Source: JAJKIP01 sp040509055 (GTDB lineage: Bacteria; Bacteroidota; Bacteroidia; Chitinophagales; Chitinophagaceae). From it: DNA of 7,456 nucleotides. This document shows positions 1 through 5,043 of the stretch, in pieces. Location of the stretch: contig JBEVLT010000242.1 of NCBI GenBank assembly GCA_040509055.1, positions 1 to 7,456 on the forward strand, given 5' to 3'. Made by a program: the position numbers and the translations under genes. The notes beneath the pieces are model-generated. The model was not told where the DNA came from, ran no database searches, and worked only from the letters and a program-made list of their open reading frames with translations. How positions within the stretch are numbered: position 1 is the first letter of the stretch; every line of letters begins with the position of its first letter.

Positions 1-81
1 AAGAGGTGACGCGTTTACAACAATTTATCCTCTCCTTCCTTCATTTTCTTTCCTGAATTTTGCAGGTTGAACCATGGGTGT
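1..81. other. Left-edge leader upstream of ubiX
   Basis: This short stretch is pyrimidine-rich and does not read like coding sequence in any frame. It could hold the last codons of a gene cut by the window edge, since stop codons lie at 7-9, 54-56 and 68-70 in the three forward frames, but none of the short tails is recognisable. GAATTTTG at 55-62 is a 7 of 8 match to the Bacteroidota -7 element TAnnTTTG and would put a transcription start just ahead of the ubiX ATG. I see no matching -33 TTG, so this is only a weak promoter candidate. Confidence 0.3.
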
Positions 82-645
82 ATGAAAAAAATAGCGGTAG
101 CAATTACGGGTGCCAGCGGATCGGTGTATGCCAGGCTACTCCTGGAAAAACTGGTGACGCTGAAAAACCAGTGGCAGGACCTGGCCGTGGTGATGACGGA
201 CAATGCCCGGCAGGTGTGGCAAACCGAACTGGGCGACGAAAGCTATACCGCCCTGCCGGTAAAATTTTATGACCAGAAAGATTTCAATGCACCGTTTGCG
301 TCGGGATCGGGCCGCTATGATACCCTCATCATTATCCCCTGCTCCATGGGTACGCTGGGCCGGATCGCCGGCGGCATCTCCAACGACCTGATCAGCCGTG
401 CCGCCGATGTAGTACTCAAGGAACGGCGCAAGCTGATCTGCGTGGTACGGGATACACCGTATAACCTGGTTCATATCCGCAACATGGAGACAGTGACCCT
501 GGCAGGAGGCATCATTTGCCCGGCCAGCCCCTCTTTTTACAGCAAACCTCAAACGATAGAGCAGGCGGCAGCCACCGTTACCGACCGTGTGCTCGACCTG
601 GCAGGACTGCAGGTAGACAGCTTTCGCTGGGGGCAGGACAACTAA
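82..645 (+). CDS. ubiX: UbiX-type flavin prenyltransferase
   Basis: This protein of 187 residues should attach a dimethylallyl group to reduced FMN, making the prenyl-FMN cofactor used by UbiD-type decarboxylases. It is expected to be a cytosolic dodecamer. The N-terminal Rossmann-like strand and loop VAITGASGS (residues 6-14) binds flavin. The family signature follows: PCSM at 86-89, SRAADVVLKERR at 105-116, then VVRDTP, HIRNM and FY at 152-153. Spacing places R106, K113, R123 and Y153 on the phosphate/flavin-site residues R122, K129, R139 and Y169 of Pseudomonas UbiX. The residue matching catalytic Glu140 is Asp124. I chose the ATG at 82 over an in-frame TTG at 67, because the family begins with MKKI just before the first strand. 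No ubiD gene is present, so the pathway served (menaquinone or aromatic-acid decarboxylation) is unknown. The gene converges on the GH5 gene. Confidence 0.93.
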   Translation: MKKIAVAITGASGSVYARLLLEKLVTLKNQWQDLAVVMTDNARQVWQTELGDESYTALPVKFYDQKDFNAPFASGSGRYDTLIIIPCSMGTLGRIAGGISNDLISRAADVVLKERRKLICVVRDTPYNLVHIRNMETVTLAGGIICPASPSFYSKPQTIEQAAATVTDRVLDLAGLQVDSFRWGQDN

Positions 646-653
646 AATGCAAC

Positions 654-688
654 CCGGAGAATTGGATTGAAGAATCGATGCCCTCCGG
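654..688. repeat. Inverted repeat between convergent ubiX and GH5 genes
   Basis: CCGGAG at 654-659 and CTCCGG at 683-688 form a perfect 6-bp stem around a 23-nt loop. A second 4-bp stem, GATT 665-668 with AATC 673-676, nests inside the loop. It lies in the 92-bp gap between two convergent stop codons, where a bidirectional terminator would be expected. No run of T follows directly on either strand, so an intrinsic terminator role is uncertain. No other structure stands out in this gap. Confidence 0.3.
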
Positions 689-737
689 CTCAGGCTTTAC
701 TTCATGTTTCCGCACTTCCGGCCCCGGTCCCCTTACT

Positions 738-1694
738 TTATTCGGCTACATTGTATTTGCGCAGCAATTCCCGGGTCCGGGCGCCTGCATCCTTCAGGTC
801 TTTCGCCTCCCACTGCCCCTCCGCCCGTGCAGACGGCAGCAGCATGGAGCAGGTTTCGTTTTTATCGCTTACCGACCAGGTGATCCAGCTGATCTTGTGT
901 TCTTCGGCCCAGGCGATCCATTTATGCCACTCTTCAATATTCAGCGGGCCGTCGCCACTGGACTCCATACCGGCCGATTCGGAGATAAACAGCGGTAGTC
1001 CCTTGCCAAGGGCGTAATCCGCCCGGTCGCGCAGCGCCTGCTTATGGGTAGCGGCGTAAAAATGCAGTGTGTACATGATATTGCTGAACCCGGTAAGCGG
1101 ATCGTCGGCCGCCACGTGCACATCCTGGTCCCAGTGCGGCGATCCCACCAGGATAATATTATCCGGGTCTATGGCCCGGATAGCGCTAATGATACCGGAG
1201 GAATAGTCCTTCACCTCGCTCCATGTTTCCTGGTCCGGCTCGTTAAAGATTTCGTAGATAACATGCGGATTCTTGCCATACAGGGTGGCCATTTCCGTAA
1301 AAAAAGCTTTGGCTTCCTGCCGGTTGATATTGTGGCTATGCCAGTCGATGATCACGTAAATATTTTCGCGGATGGCTGCATCCACCACGGCCTTGATCCG
1401 TTCCTTTGACCAATCCGGGCGTTGAAGATAGGCTCCATCCGGCTCGATGCCCATGGCCGCCCTTACGACATTGCAGCCCCAATCCCTGTGCAGCCACTCC
1501 ACAGCCCCGGCATTGTAAAACCGCGGCCACCAGTTGTGCCAGCCAAAGCTCACACCCCGCAGCACTACTGCGTTACCTTTTTCATCCTGCAGGGATACAC
1601 CTGCTACACTGAGCCGGCCATGTTCCTTTACCGGCTGAGCTATTGATAACACCCCAATAAAAACAAGAAAGAATACGGCGATCGGCTTTTTCAT
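738..1694 (-). CDS. Secreted GH5 (subfamily 2-like) endoglucanase
   Basis: This predicted secreted cellulase-type glycosidase of 318 residues would hydrolyse beta-1,4-glucan with retention of configuration. Residues 1-19 form a signal peptide (KK, hydrophobic core, SIA before Q20). The rest is one TIM barrel closely resembling Bacillus GH5_2 endoglucanases. Visible family marks are RGVSF (46-50), VVRAAM with R78, YVIIDWH (113-119), YEIFNEP with acid/base E152, LHFYA (210-214), FISES with nucleophile E239, and WITWSVSDK (270-278). The residue after the nucleophile is Ser, where many GH5_2 enzymes have Trp. There is no carbohydrate-binding module and no type IX secretion tail, so it is a single-domain enzyme, probably exported by Sec to the periplasm or beyond. 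I chose the ATG at 1694 because the in-frame TTG at 1715 would place seven extra residues before the signal peptide. No SusCD genes adjoin it, so a polysaccharide locus is not evident. Confidence 0.93.
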   Translation of the reverse strand: MKKPIAVFFLVFIGVLSIAQPVKEHGRLSVAGVSLQDEKGNAVVLRGVSFGWHNWWPRFYNAGAVEWLHRDWGCNVVRAAMGIEPDGAYLQRPDWSKERIKAVVDAAIRENIYVIIDWHSHNINRQEAKAFFTEMATLYGKNPHVIYEIFNEPDQETWSEVKDYSSGIISAIRAIDPDNIILVGSPHWDQDVHVAADDPLTGFSNIMYTLHFYAATHKQALRDRADYALGKGLPLFISESAGMESSGDGPLNIEEWHKWIAWAEEHKISWITWSVSDKNETCSMLLPSARAEGQWEAKDLKDAGARTRELLRKYNVAE

Positions 1695-1725
1695 ACAGGC
1701 TGTTTTAAGAAGCAATGGTTACGTA

Positions 1726-1735
1726 TACCCGTAAA
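1726..1735. repeat. Direct repeat copy 1, TACCCGTAAA
   Basis: The 10-mer TACCCGTAAA recurs exactly at 1858-1867, 132 bp away in the same divergent intergenic region. With one indel the match widens to CGT(A)TACCCGTAAA. The core TAC-CC-GTA is itself a dyad. This copy lies about 32-41 nt upstream of the GH5 start codon, a plausible position for an operator. It is a candidate regulator site only. Confidence 0.4.
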
Positions 1736-1738
1736 TCT

Positions 1739-1759
1739 CCGTTTTATTAGCGAAAACGG
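1739..1759. repeat. Perfect dyad CCGTTTT-N7-AAAACGG upstream of GH5
   Basis: Seven-base arms at 1739-1745 and 1753-1759 flank a 7-nt spacer. Pairing can extend outward, with a bulge, between ATCTCC (1735-1740) and GGAGA (1762-1766). The centre lies about 55 bp upstream of the GH5 start, so it may be an operator or a hairpin in the 5' untranslated region. No T-run follows, so it is not a normal terminator. Confidence 0.45.
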
Positions 1760-1857
1760 CGGGAGAAGATCAAAATTGATGATAAATGGCTAAAATAGTA
1801 GCAGTGCCGTGCGATGAATGGAATTTTTTTCCCAGCCTTTGGGTTATAAAAGACCGT

Positions 1858-1867
1858 TACCCGTAAA
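1858..1867. repeat. Direct repeat copy 2, TACCCGTAAA
   Basis: This is the second exact copy of the 10-mer at 1726-1735. Here the dyad is slightly longer: GTTAC-CC-GTAAaAC contains TTAC-CC-GTAA at 1857-1866. It lies about 110-120 nt upstream of the PPOX-like gene and about 165 nt upstream of GH5. Confidence 0.4.
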
Positions 1868-1942
1868 ACAGGAAAGCTTGTATAACCCTGTATTGCTTTT
1901 CTGCCATATATCTTAAACAGCCATGGCACACCGGCATGGTGG

Positions 1943-1951
1943 TATAATTTG
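1943..1951 (+). promoter_or_regulatory. Candidate -7/-10 element for the PPOX-like gene
   Basis: TATAATTTG resembles the Bacteroidota -7 element TAnnTTTG with one extra base in the spacer, and contains a TATAAT hexamer. It ends 27 nt before the ATG at 1979, which would give a short leader of about 20 nt. I find no clear -33 TTG at the expected distance, so the call is tentative. Confidence 0.3.
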
Positions 1952-1978
1952 TGGAGTAGTTCCTGAAAAAACGATTGT

Positions 1979-2482
1979 ATGGGAGACAAAAAAGACCTGG
2001 TGAACCAGGAAGCGATCGACAAGATCAATGAGCTGGCCAAAGGAAATATCTGCCTGTTCTGCACTTACGATGGCAATGAAATCGTATCGAGACCCATGGA
2101 TACCCAGGACGTGGACGCAGACGGGTCGATGTGGTTCATGAGCCGCAAAGACAGCATTAAAAACATGCAGATCGGCCAGAACAACAAAGTGTACCTGATG
2201 TATCTCGATACGCCCAAACAGCATTACCTGTCGCTCAGCGGCGCCGCCGAAATCGTTTACGACCGGCAAAAGATCGAAGAGCTGTGGACGCCCTCCACCA
2301 AAGCCTGGTTTACCGAAGGAAAAGACGATCCTGAAATATCGCTGCTGATGGTAACACCTGAGAGCGGCCATTACTGGGATACGAAAAACGGTTCGCTTGT
2401 GTCGCTGCTCAAAATAGCGGCCGCCGTCATTACCGGCAAGGAAATGGACGGCAGCATACAGGGAGACATTGAATTGAAATAA
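1979..2482 (+). CDS. General stress protein 26-like PPOX-fold flavoprotein
   Basis: This cytosolic protein of 167 residues has the split-barrel fold of the pyridoxamine-phosphate-oxidase-like superfamily. It resembles the general-stress-protein-26 group, which bind FMN or related flavins and whose physiological reactions are mostly unknown. The domain spans roughly residues 8-137. Family-like segments are SRPM (37-40), DGSMWFMSRK (48-57), KVYLMYLD (70-77), LSLSGAAEIVYD (84-95), LWTPSTKAWF (102-111) with GKDDPEISLLMV (114-125), and YWD (132-134). The tail (138-167) is less conserved. The ATG is preceded by an A-rich stretch rather than a Shine-Dalgarno sequence. The gene stands alone, divergent from GH5, and its stop codon lies 6 bp from that of the convergent OmpA gene. 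A true PdxH role is unlikely given the group resemblance. Confidence 0.88.
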   Translation: MGDKKDLVNQEAIDKINELAKGNICLFCTYDGNEIVSRPMDTQDVDADGSMWFMSRKDSIKNMQIGQNNKVYLMYLDTPKQHYLSLSGAAEIVYDRQKIEELWTPSTKAWFTEGKDDPEISLLMVTPESGHYWDTKNGSLVSLLKIAAAVITGKEMDGSIQGDIELK

Positions 2483-2488
2483 CCAGGC

Positions 2489-3193
2489 TCAAAGGATTTT
2501 CACTTCGGTGCGCCGGTTCAGCTGGCGCCCTTGCTCTGTCTGGTTATCTGCCACCGGCAGCGAAGCTCCATAGCCCCTGGCTATGATTCGTTGCGGCTTT
2601 ATCCCTTTTTTTACCAGGTAGCTGCGGATCGTTTCGGCCCGCTGCAGGGAAAGGACTTTGTTATCATTGTCCGCGCCTACGTTATCCGTATGCCCGGCCA
2701 CTTCTATTTTTACATCTTCCTTGTAGCGCAGGTAATCCACCAGGTCTTCCAGGGCCCGAAAAGATTCGGGCCGGAGCGATGACTTACCGGTATCGAAGTG
2801 TACATCCTTCAGCGTAAAGCTGCGTGCGGGTTCAAAATTGATCTCTACGGTAAATGCCCCGGTAAAGAACTGCCCCGGCTTCAAAGCAGGAATTTCAATG
2901 CTGCCATAAGCAATGCTATCACCGGGATTCCGGACGGTGATGCTATATTTTTCCCCGGCCGGCAGCCGCAGGCTGAACCGGCCTCCTGCACTGGAATGAC
3001 CGCTGAAAGACTGGCCGGTCTTTTCGCCTGTGAAAAGTACCCGTTCACCTGCAGAGGGATTTCCTTTCATATCGGTAACGAGTACGTTCACTGTTGCTGA
3101 ATCATGGGTGGCATTTTGCCCGTCCGCCTGATGTTGTGCGCCGGCGGTCAAATACTGAACAAAAGCGAAGATGAGCAGCAGGATTTTGGTCAT
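2489..3193 (-). CDS. OmpA-family envelope protein with Ig-like N-terminal domain
   Basis: This predicted exported protein of 234 residues likely anchors in the periplasm by binding peptidoglycan. Residues 1-19 are a signal peptide (cleavage near AGA-Q20). Residues about 33-118 look like a carboxypeptidase-regulatory or Ig-like beta domain, including VTDMKGNPSAGERV and GGRFSLRLPAGEKY. Residues about 127-234 are an OmpA C-terminal domain: VHFDTGKSSLRPES, VAGHTDNVG with D170, LSLQRAETIRSYL with R185, ARGYG (205-209) and NRRTEV (226-231). D170 and R185 fit the residues that hold diaminopimelate. It lacks the N-terminal beta-barrel of classical OmpA and is far shorter than Bacteroidota OmpA proteins with TPR and WD40 repeats. 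It is probably the last gene of the minus-strand operon, 56 nt after the DUF4440-like gene. Confidence 0.9.
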   Translation of the reverse strand: MTKILLLIFAFVQYLTAGAQHQADGQNATHDSATVNVLVTDMKGNPSAGERVLFTGEKTGQSFSGHSSAGGRFSLRLPAGEKYSITVRNPGDSIAYGSIEIPALKPGQFFTGAFTVEINFEPARSFTLKDVHFDTGKSSLRPESFRALEDLVDYLRYKEDVKIEVAGHTDNVGADNDNKVLSLQRAETIRSYLVKKGIKPQRIIARGYGASLPVADNQTEQGRQLNRRTEVKIL

Positions 3194-3202
3194 GAAGCAG
3201 AA

Positions 3203-3217
3203 TTGTACTGCCTACAA
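3203..3217. repeat. Small dyad TTGTA-N5-TACAA before the OmpA gene
   Basis: Perfect 5-base arms at 3203-3207 and 3213-3217 lie 10-24 nt upstream of the OmpA-protein ATG, in the 56-nt gap within the presumed operon. GCAG 3197-3200 and CTGC 3208-3211 form an overlapping alternative stem. This could tune translation of the OmpA gene, but such short dyads also arise by chance. Confidence 0.25.
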
Positions 3218-3249
3218 CGGCGGAACCCGGGCTTTATTGCAGCGGCCGG

Positions 3250-3678
3250 TTACAGGTGATGCTCATCTACGGTATGATGCGAGATCAGCTGCCATCCTTT
3301 TTCCCGCAATGCAAACAGGCGGATATACCGGAGATAATAGCGGGTCGTCTTTTCCTTATCGATCCGCCCGATGGACAAGCGCCCCTTTACCAGCGCCAGC
3401 CCGGGATGACGCTCCACCGTCACGGAATCATGCTGCCGCATGGGATAGCGGGTGCGGCTTACGGTTTTCATCCATCCGGCCTTGCCCTCCACCCTGCCTG
3501 AGCCATGGGCAAAAACAAAATCATCGCCGTACAGCGTATCGAGTGCCGCCAGGTTTTGTGATACCACGTACGCATCGATCTGCTGGTTGAGCAGCAGGAT
3601 GTACGCACTGTCGGGCAACTGCGCCAGTATCACACTGCCCGAAAACAGGATACAGCATAACAGGAATATCTTTTTCAT
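3250..3678 (-). CDS. Secreted DUF4440/SnoaL-like (NTF2 fold) protein
   Basis: This protein of 142 residues begins with a clear signal peptide (residues 1-19, VILA before Q20), so it should act in the periplasm or outside. The mature part fits the NTF2-like cone fold of the DUF4440 family: a leading helix (NQQIDAYVVSQNLAALDTLY), the strand DDFVFAHGSGRVEGKAGWM (residues 52-70), a basic middle, and the closing strands RYIRLFALREKGWQLISHHT (118-136). Members of this fold bind small hydrophobic ligands or act as simple isomerases or hydrolases. No catalytic set can be named here, so the role is open. It follows the upstream unrecognised gene by only 11 nt and precedes the OmpA gene by 56 nt, which suggests co-transcription and a shared envelope function. 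Confidence 0.82.
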   Translation of the reverse strand: MKKIFLLCCILFSGSVILAQLPDSAYILLLNQQIDAYVVSQNLAALDTLYGDDFVFAHGSGRVEGKAGWMKTVSRTRYPMRQHDSVTVERHPGLALVKGRLSIGRIDKEKTTRYYLRYIRLFALREKGWQLISHHTVDEHHL

Positions 3679-3689
3679 ACAAACGGTGA

Positions 3690-4205
3690 TTAGAGCAATA
3701 ACCGGTGAAACTTTTCCAGCTCCGCCAGGTCTGCCGGGGAAAGCACTTCATTATTCACATACTTTGTCTGGAAGAAAAGTACGCGTTTGTGCTGCGGGTA
3801 ACGGGCCAGGATGGCTTCGATCATTTTTCCCGCAGCTTCATTCTTCGTATACAGCGGCTGTGTAGTGGGCAGCGGCGATTTGTAACGGTTCGGTCGCCGG
3901 CGTATCTCTGCTTCCAGCGTAGCCAGTTTATGAGCAGGAATGTCCTGCACGCGGGACGCCTTGCCATACAGCCCCTGCAGCTGCTTTTTACTCAGGCCGC
4001 CCCGTTCTTCGTACTGCAGCAGCAGGCTTTGCACAAATGCAGATGCCGGGTAGGCCGCCAGCGTTGCCTGCAGCACATCTTTGAGCACATCCACATCCGG
4101 CTTTTTTCTGTACATGATCCTGTCGGTTGCAACAAAGATATTATTTGCCCGGACATCAGGCCGGCCCGGCCATTGGTCAAACAAATTATACCGGCCCGCG
4201 GGCAT
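3690..4205 (-). CDS. Unrecognised helical protein with an internal duplication
   Basis: I do not recognise this protein of 171 residues. It lacks a signal peptide and membrane segments and is predicted mostly helical and basic. Residues 43-79 and 127-163 align without gaps at an offset of 84. They share A-x-LA-x-YP, then V, Y, LS and two spaced Leu: A47/A131, L49/L133, A50/A134, Y52/Y136, P53/P137, V58/V142, Y65/Y149, L71/L155, S72/S156, L76/L160 and L79/L163. The linker between them is basic and proline-rich (about residues 84-118). The shape recalls paired helical hairpins of TPR-like scaffolds, but no family can be assigned. The ATG at 4205 is bounded by an in-frame stop at 4215-4217; a later Met at residue 31 is an alternative start. 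It is the first gene of the operon with the DUF4440-like and OmpA genes, divergent from the secreted protein at 4269. Confidence 0.72.
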   Translation of the reverse strand: MPAGRYNLFDQWPGRPDVRANNIFVATDRIMYRKKPDVDVLKDVLQATLAAYPASAFVQSLLLQYEERGGLSKKQLQGLYGKASRVQDIPAHKLATLEAEIRRRPNRYKSPLPTTQPLYTKNEAAGKMIEAILARYPQHKRVLFFQTKYVNNEVLSPADLAELEKFHRLLL

Positions 4206-4268
4206 GGATTTGTTTTACAGTGACAATACGGCCATGCGCCGGTTACATTCAACTTAAAAAACAAGTCT

Positions 4269-4736
4269 ATGCAAACGATCTACAGGAAAAAAACAGGGCT
4301 GCCCTTACTGCTGGCTGTTTTTTCAGTAACGATGCTTTCATTTGCTGCTGCGCCCGGCGGTGATAAGTTCGAAATTTACCTGAACAATAAACTGATCCTC
4401 GAGCAATTTGTTACCCAGCGTGCCGGCGCCAGATACCTGACGCTTCACCAAACCAACTACGACGACCGCATCTCCGTTTCTTACTCGCATTGCGGACAGG
4501 CGGGCAGGGACAGGGTCATCAGTATCAGGGATGAAAACAACAAGGTTTTGAAACAATGGAAATTTGCCGATGCAGCCGGCTCCAAAACCATGAGCTGGCA
4601 GGCCAGCGGTATCATGGACCTGCAGAAGGATAAAAGCCATGACCGCCTGCAGCTCTGGTATACATCCCGCGAGCTGCCGGATGGAAAACTGCTGGCCACC
4701 GTGGTCCGGGGGAATAACAACTACGCCCGCCTGTAA
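4269..4736 (+). CDS. Small secreted protein of unknown function
   Basis: This protein of 155 residues has a signal peptide at about residues 1-28: basic YRKK, a hydrophobic core LPLLLAVFSVTMLSF, and AAA before P29. The mature part looks beta-rich, with KFEIYLNNKLILEQFV (33-48), RYLTLH (55-60), RISVSYSHC (67-75), DRVISIRDENNKVLKQW (81-97), and LQLWYTS and LLATVVRG near the end, which suggests a small beta-sandwich. It has one cysteine in the mature part (C75), so no internal disulfide, and no lipobox. No family comes to mind beyond a conserved-looking Bacteroidota secreted protein. It is divergent from the unrecognised operon gene with 63 bp between start codons and is followed by a strong terminator, so it is probably a single-gene transcript. 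Confidence 0.75.
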   Translation: MQTIYRKKTGLPLLLAVFSVTMLSFAAAPGGDKFEIYLNNKLILEQFVTQRAGARYLTLHQTNYDDRISVSYSHCGQAGRDRVISIRDENNKVLKQWKFADAAGSKTMSWQASGIMDLQKDKSHDRLQLWYTSRELPDGKLLATVVRGNNNYARL

Positions 4737-4760
4737 TGATCATCTCCATCTATCCTGAAA

Positions 4761-4788
4761 GCTGCTCCGGACCGGAGCGGCTTTTTTT
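4761..4788 (+). terminator. Intrinsic terminator after the secreted-protein gene
   Basis: GCTGCTCCG (4761-4769) pairs with CGGAGCGGC (4773-4781) through nine base pairs, one a T-G wobble, closed by the loop GAC. Seven T residues follow at 4782-4788, and AAA just upstream (4758-4760) can extend the stem into the T-run. It starts 25 nt after the TAA at 4734-4736 and separates this gene from the cbpA-trxA unit. Confidence 0.88.
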
Positions 4789-4795
4789 GCGGTAC

Positions 4796-4820
4796 AATAA
4801 CGGGATTACGTCCCGGTATT
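4796..4820. repeat. Possible hairpin in the cbpA leader
   Basis: CGGGA (4801-4805) pairs with TCCCG (4811-4815) across TTACG. After one A/G mismatch, AATA (4796-4799) pairs with TATT (4817-4820). It sits directly after the terminator of the preceding gene and is not followed by a T-run, so its role is unknown. Confidence 0.35.
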
Positions 4821-4848
4821 TCAAGACAAGCGCTGCGCTCCTGCGGCT

Positions 4849-4871
4849 AAACCCAGCTGATTTTTGGGTTT
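4849..4871. repeat. Perfect inverted repeat AAACCCA-N9-TGGGTTT
   Basis: Seven-base arms at 4849-4855 and 4865-4871 surround a 9-nt spacer, about 175-195 nt upstream of the cbpA ATG. Only three of the seven pairs are GC, so as RNA it is a weak stem; as DNA it could be an operator. The TTG that would begin the extended cbpA frame overlaps its right part (4864-4866), which makes that start less likely. Confidence 0.4.
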
Positions 4872-5043
4872 TAAAAGATTCGCGACGCCCGAAAACCTGT
4901 CAGGAAAAGTGAAAATTTTGCAGCGGCAAACGAACCAATTACTTATTGCAGGATTATTGATAGCTTGTACAGCAGGCACTTACCAGCCGGAATTTAAAAA
5001 GAAAAACACCCTATCTTCAGGGGCAGTTGACAAGCAAATCACT

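Larger units (their letters stand above)
4789..5043. other. Leader region upstream of cbpA
   Basis: This stretch of about 255 bp carries no recognisable gene of its own. It holds two possible hairpins (4796-4820 and 4849-4871) and becomes AT-rich toward the cbpA ATG. From a TTG at 4864 the frame stays open into cbpA, encoding 60 extra residues with AT-rich codons unlike the gene body. This is more consistent with promoter and leader DNA than with coding. AAATTTTG at 4913-4920 is a 7 of 8 match to the Bacteroidota -7 element, without a clear -33 partner. TTGACA at 5027-5032 has no matching -10 ahead of the ATG. Confidence 0.5.

Noticed and set aside
67..81. TTG start for ubiX five codons upstream of ATG 82
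   Set aside because: UbiX proteins start a few residues before the first strand, and MKKI at 82 fits; the extra NHGC residues add nothing recognisable.
136..552. Long antisense open frame inside ubiX, and similar antisense frames under GH5, OmpA, cbpA and kinase genes
   Set aside because: They mirror GC-rich codons of well-supported genes and their translations show no domain or sensible composition.
1695..1715. TTG start for the GH5 gene seven codons upstream
   Set aside because: It would place extra residues ahead of a textbook MKK signal peptide; ATG 1694 is better.
1831..1843. CCCA-GCCTT-TGGG hairpin next to a run of T
   Set aside because: The T-run precedes the stem on the plus strand and becomes an A-run after the stem on the minus strand, so it is not a terminator; a 4-bp stem is weak.
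3992..4264. Minus-strand frame overlapping the start of the unrecognised operon gene
   Set aside because: It is out of frame with the gene carrying the internal repeat, is rich in Cys and Trp, and ends inside that gene; it looks like a shadow frame.
5027..5032. TTGACA, a perfect sigma70 -35 hexamer before cbpA
   Set aside because: Only 11 bp separate it from the ATG, leaving no room for a -10 element and transcription start; this lineage also uses different promoter elements.
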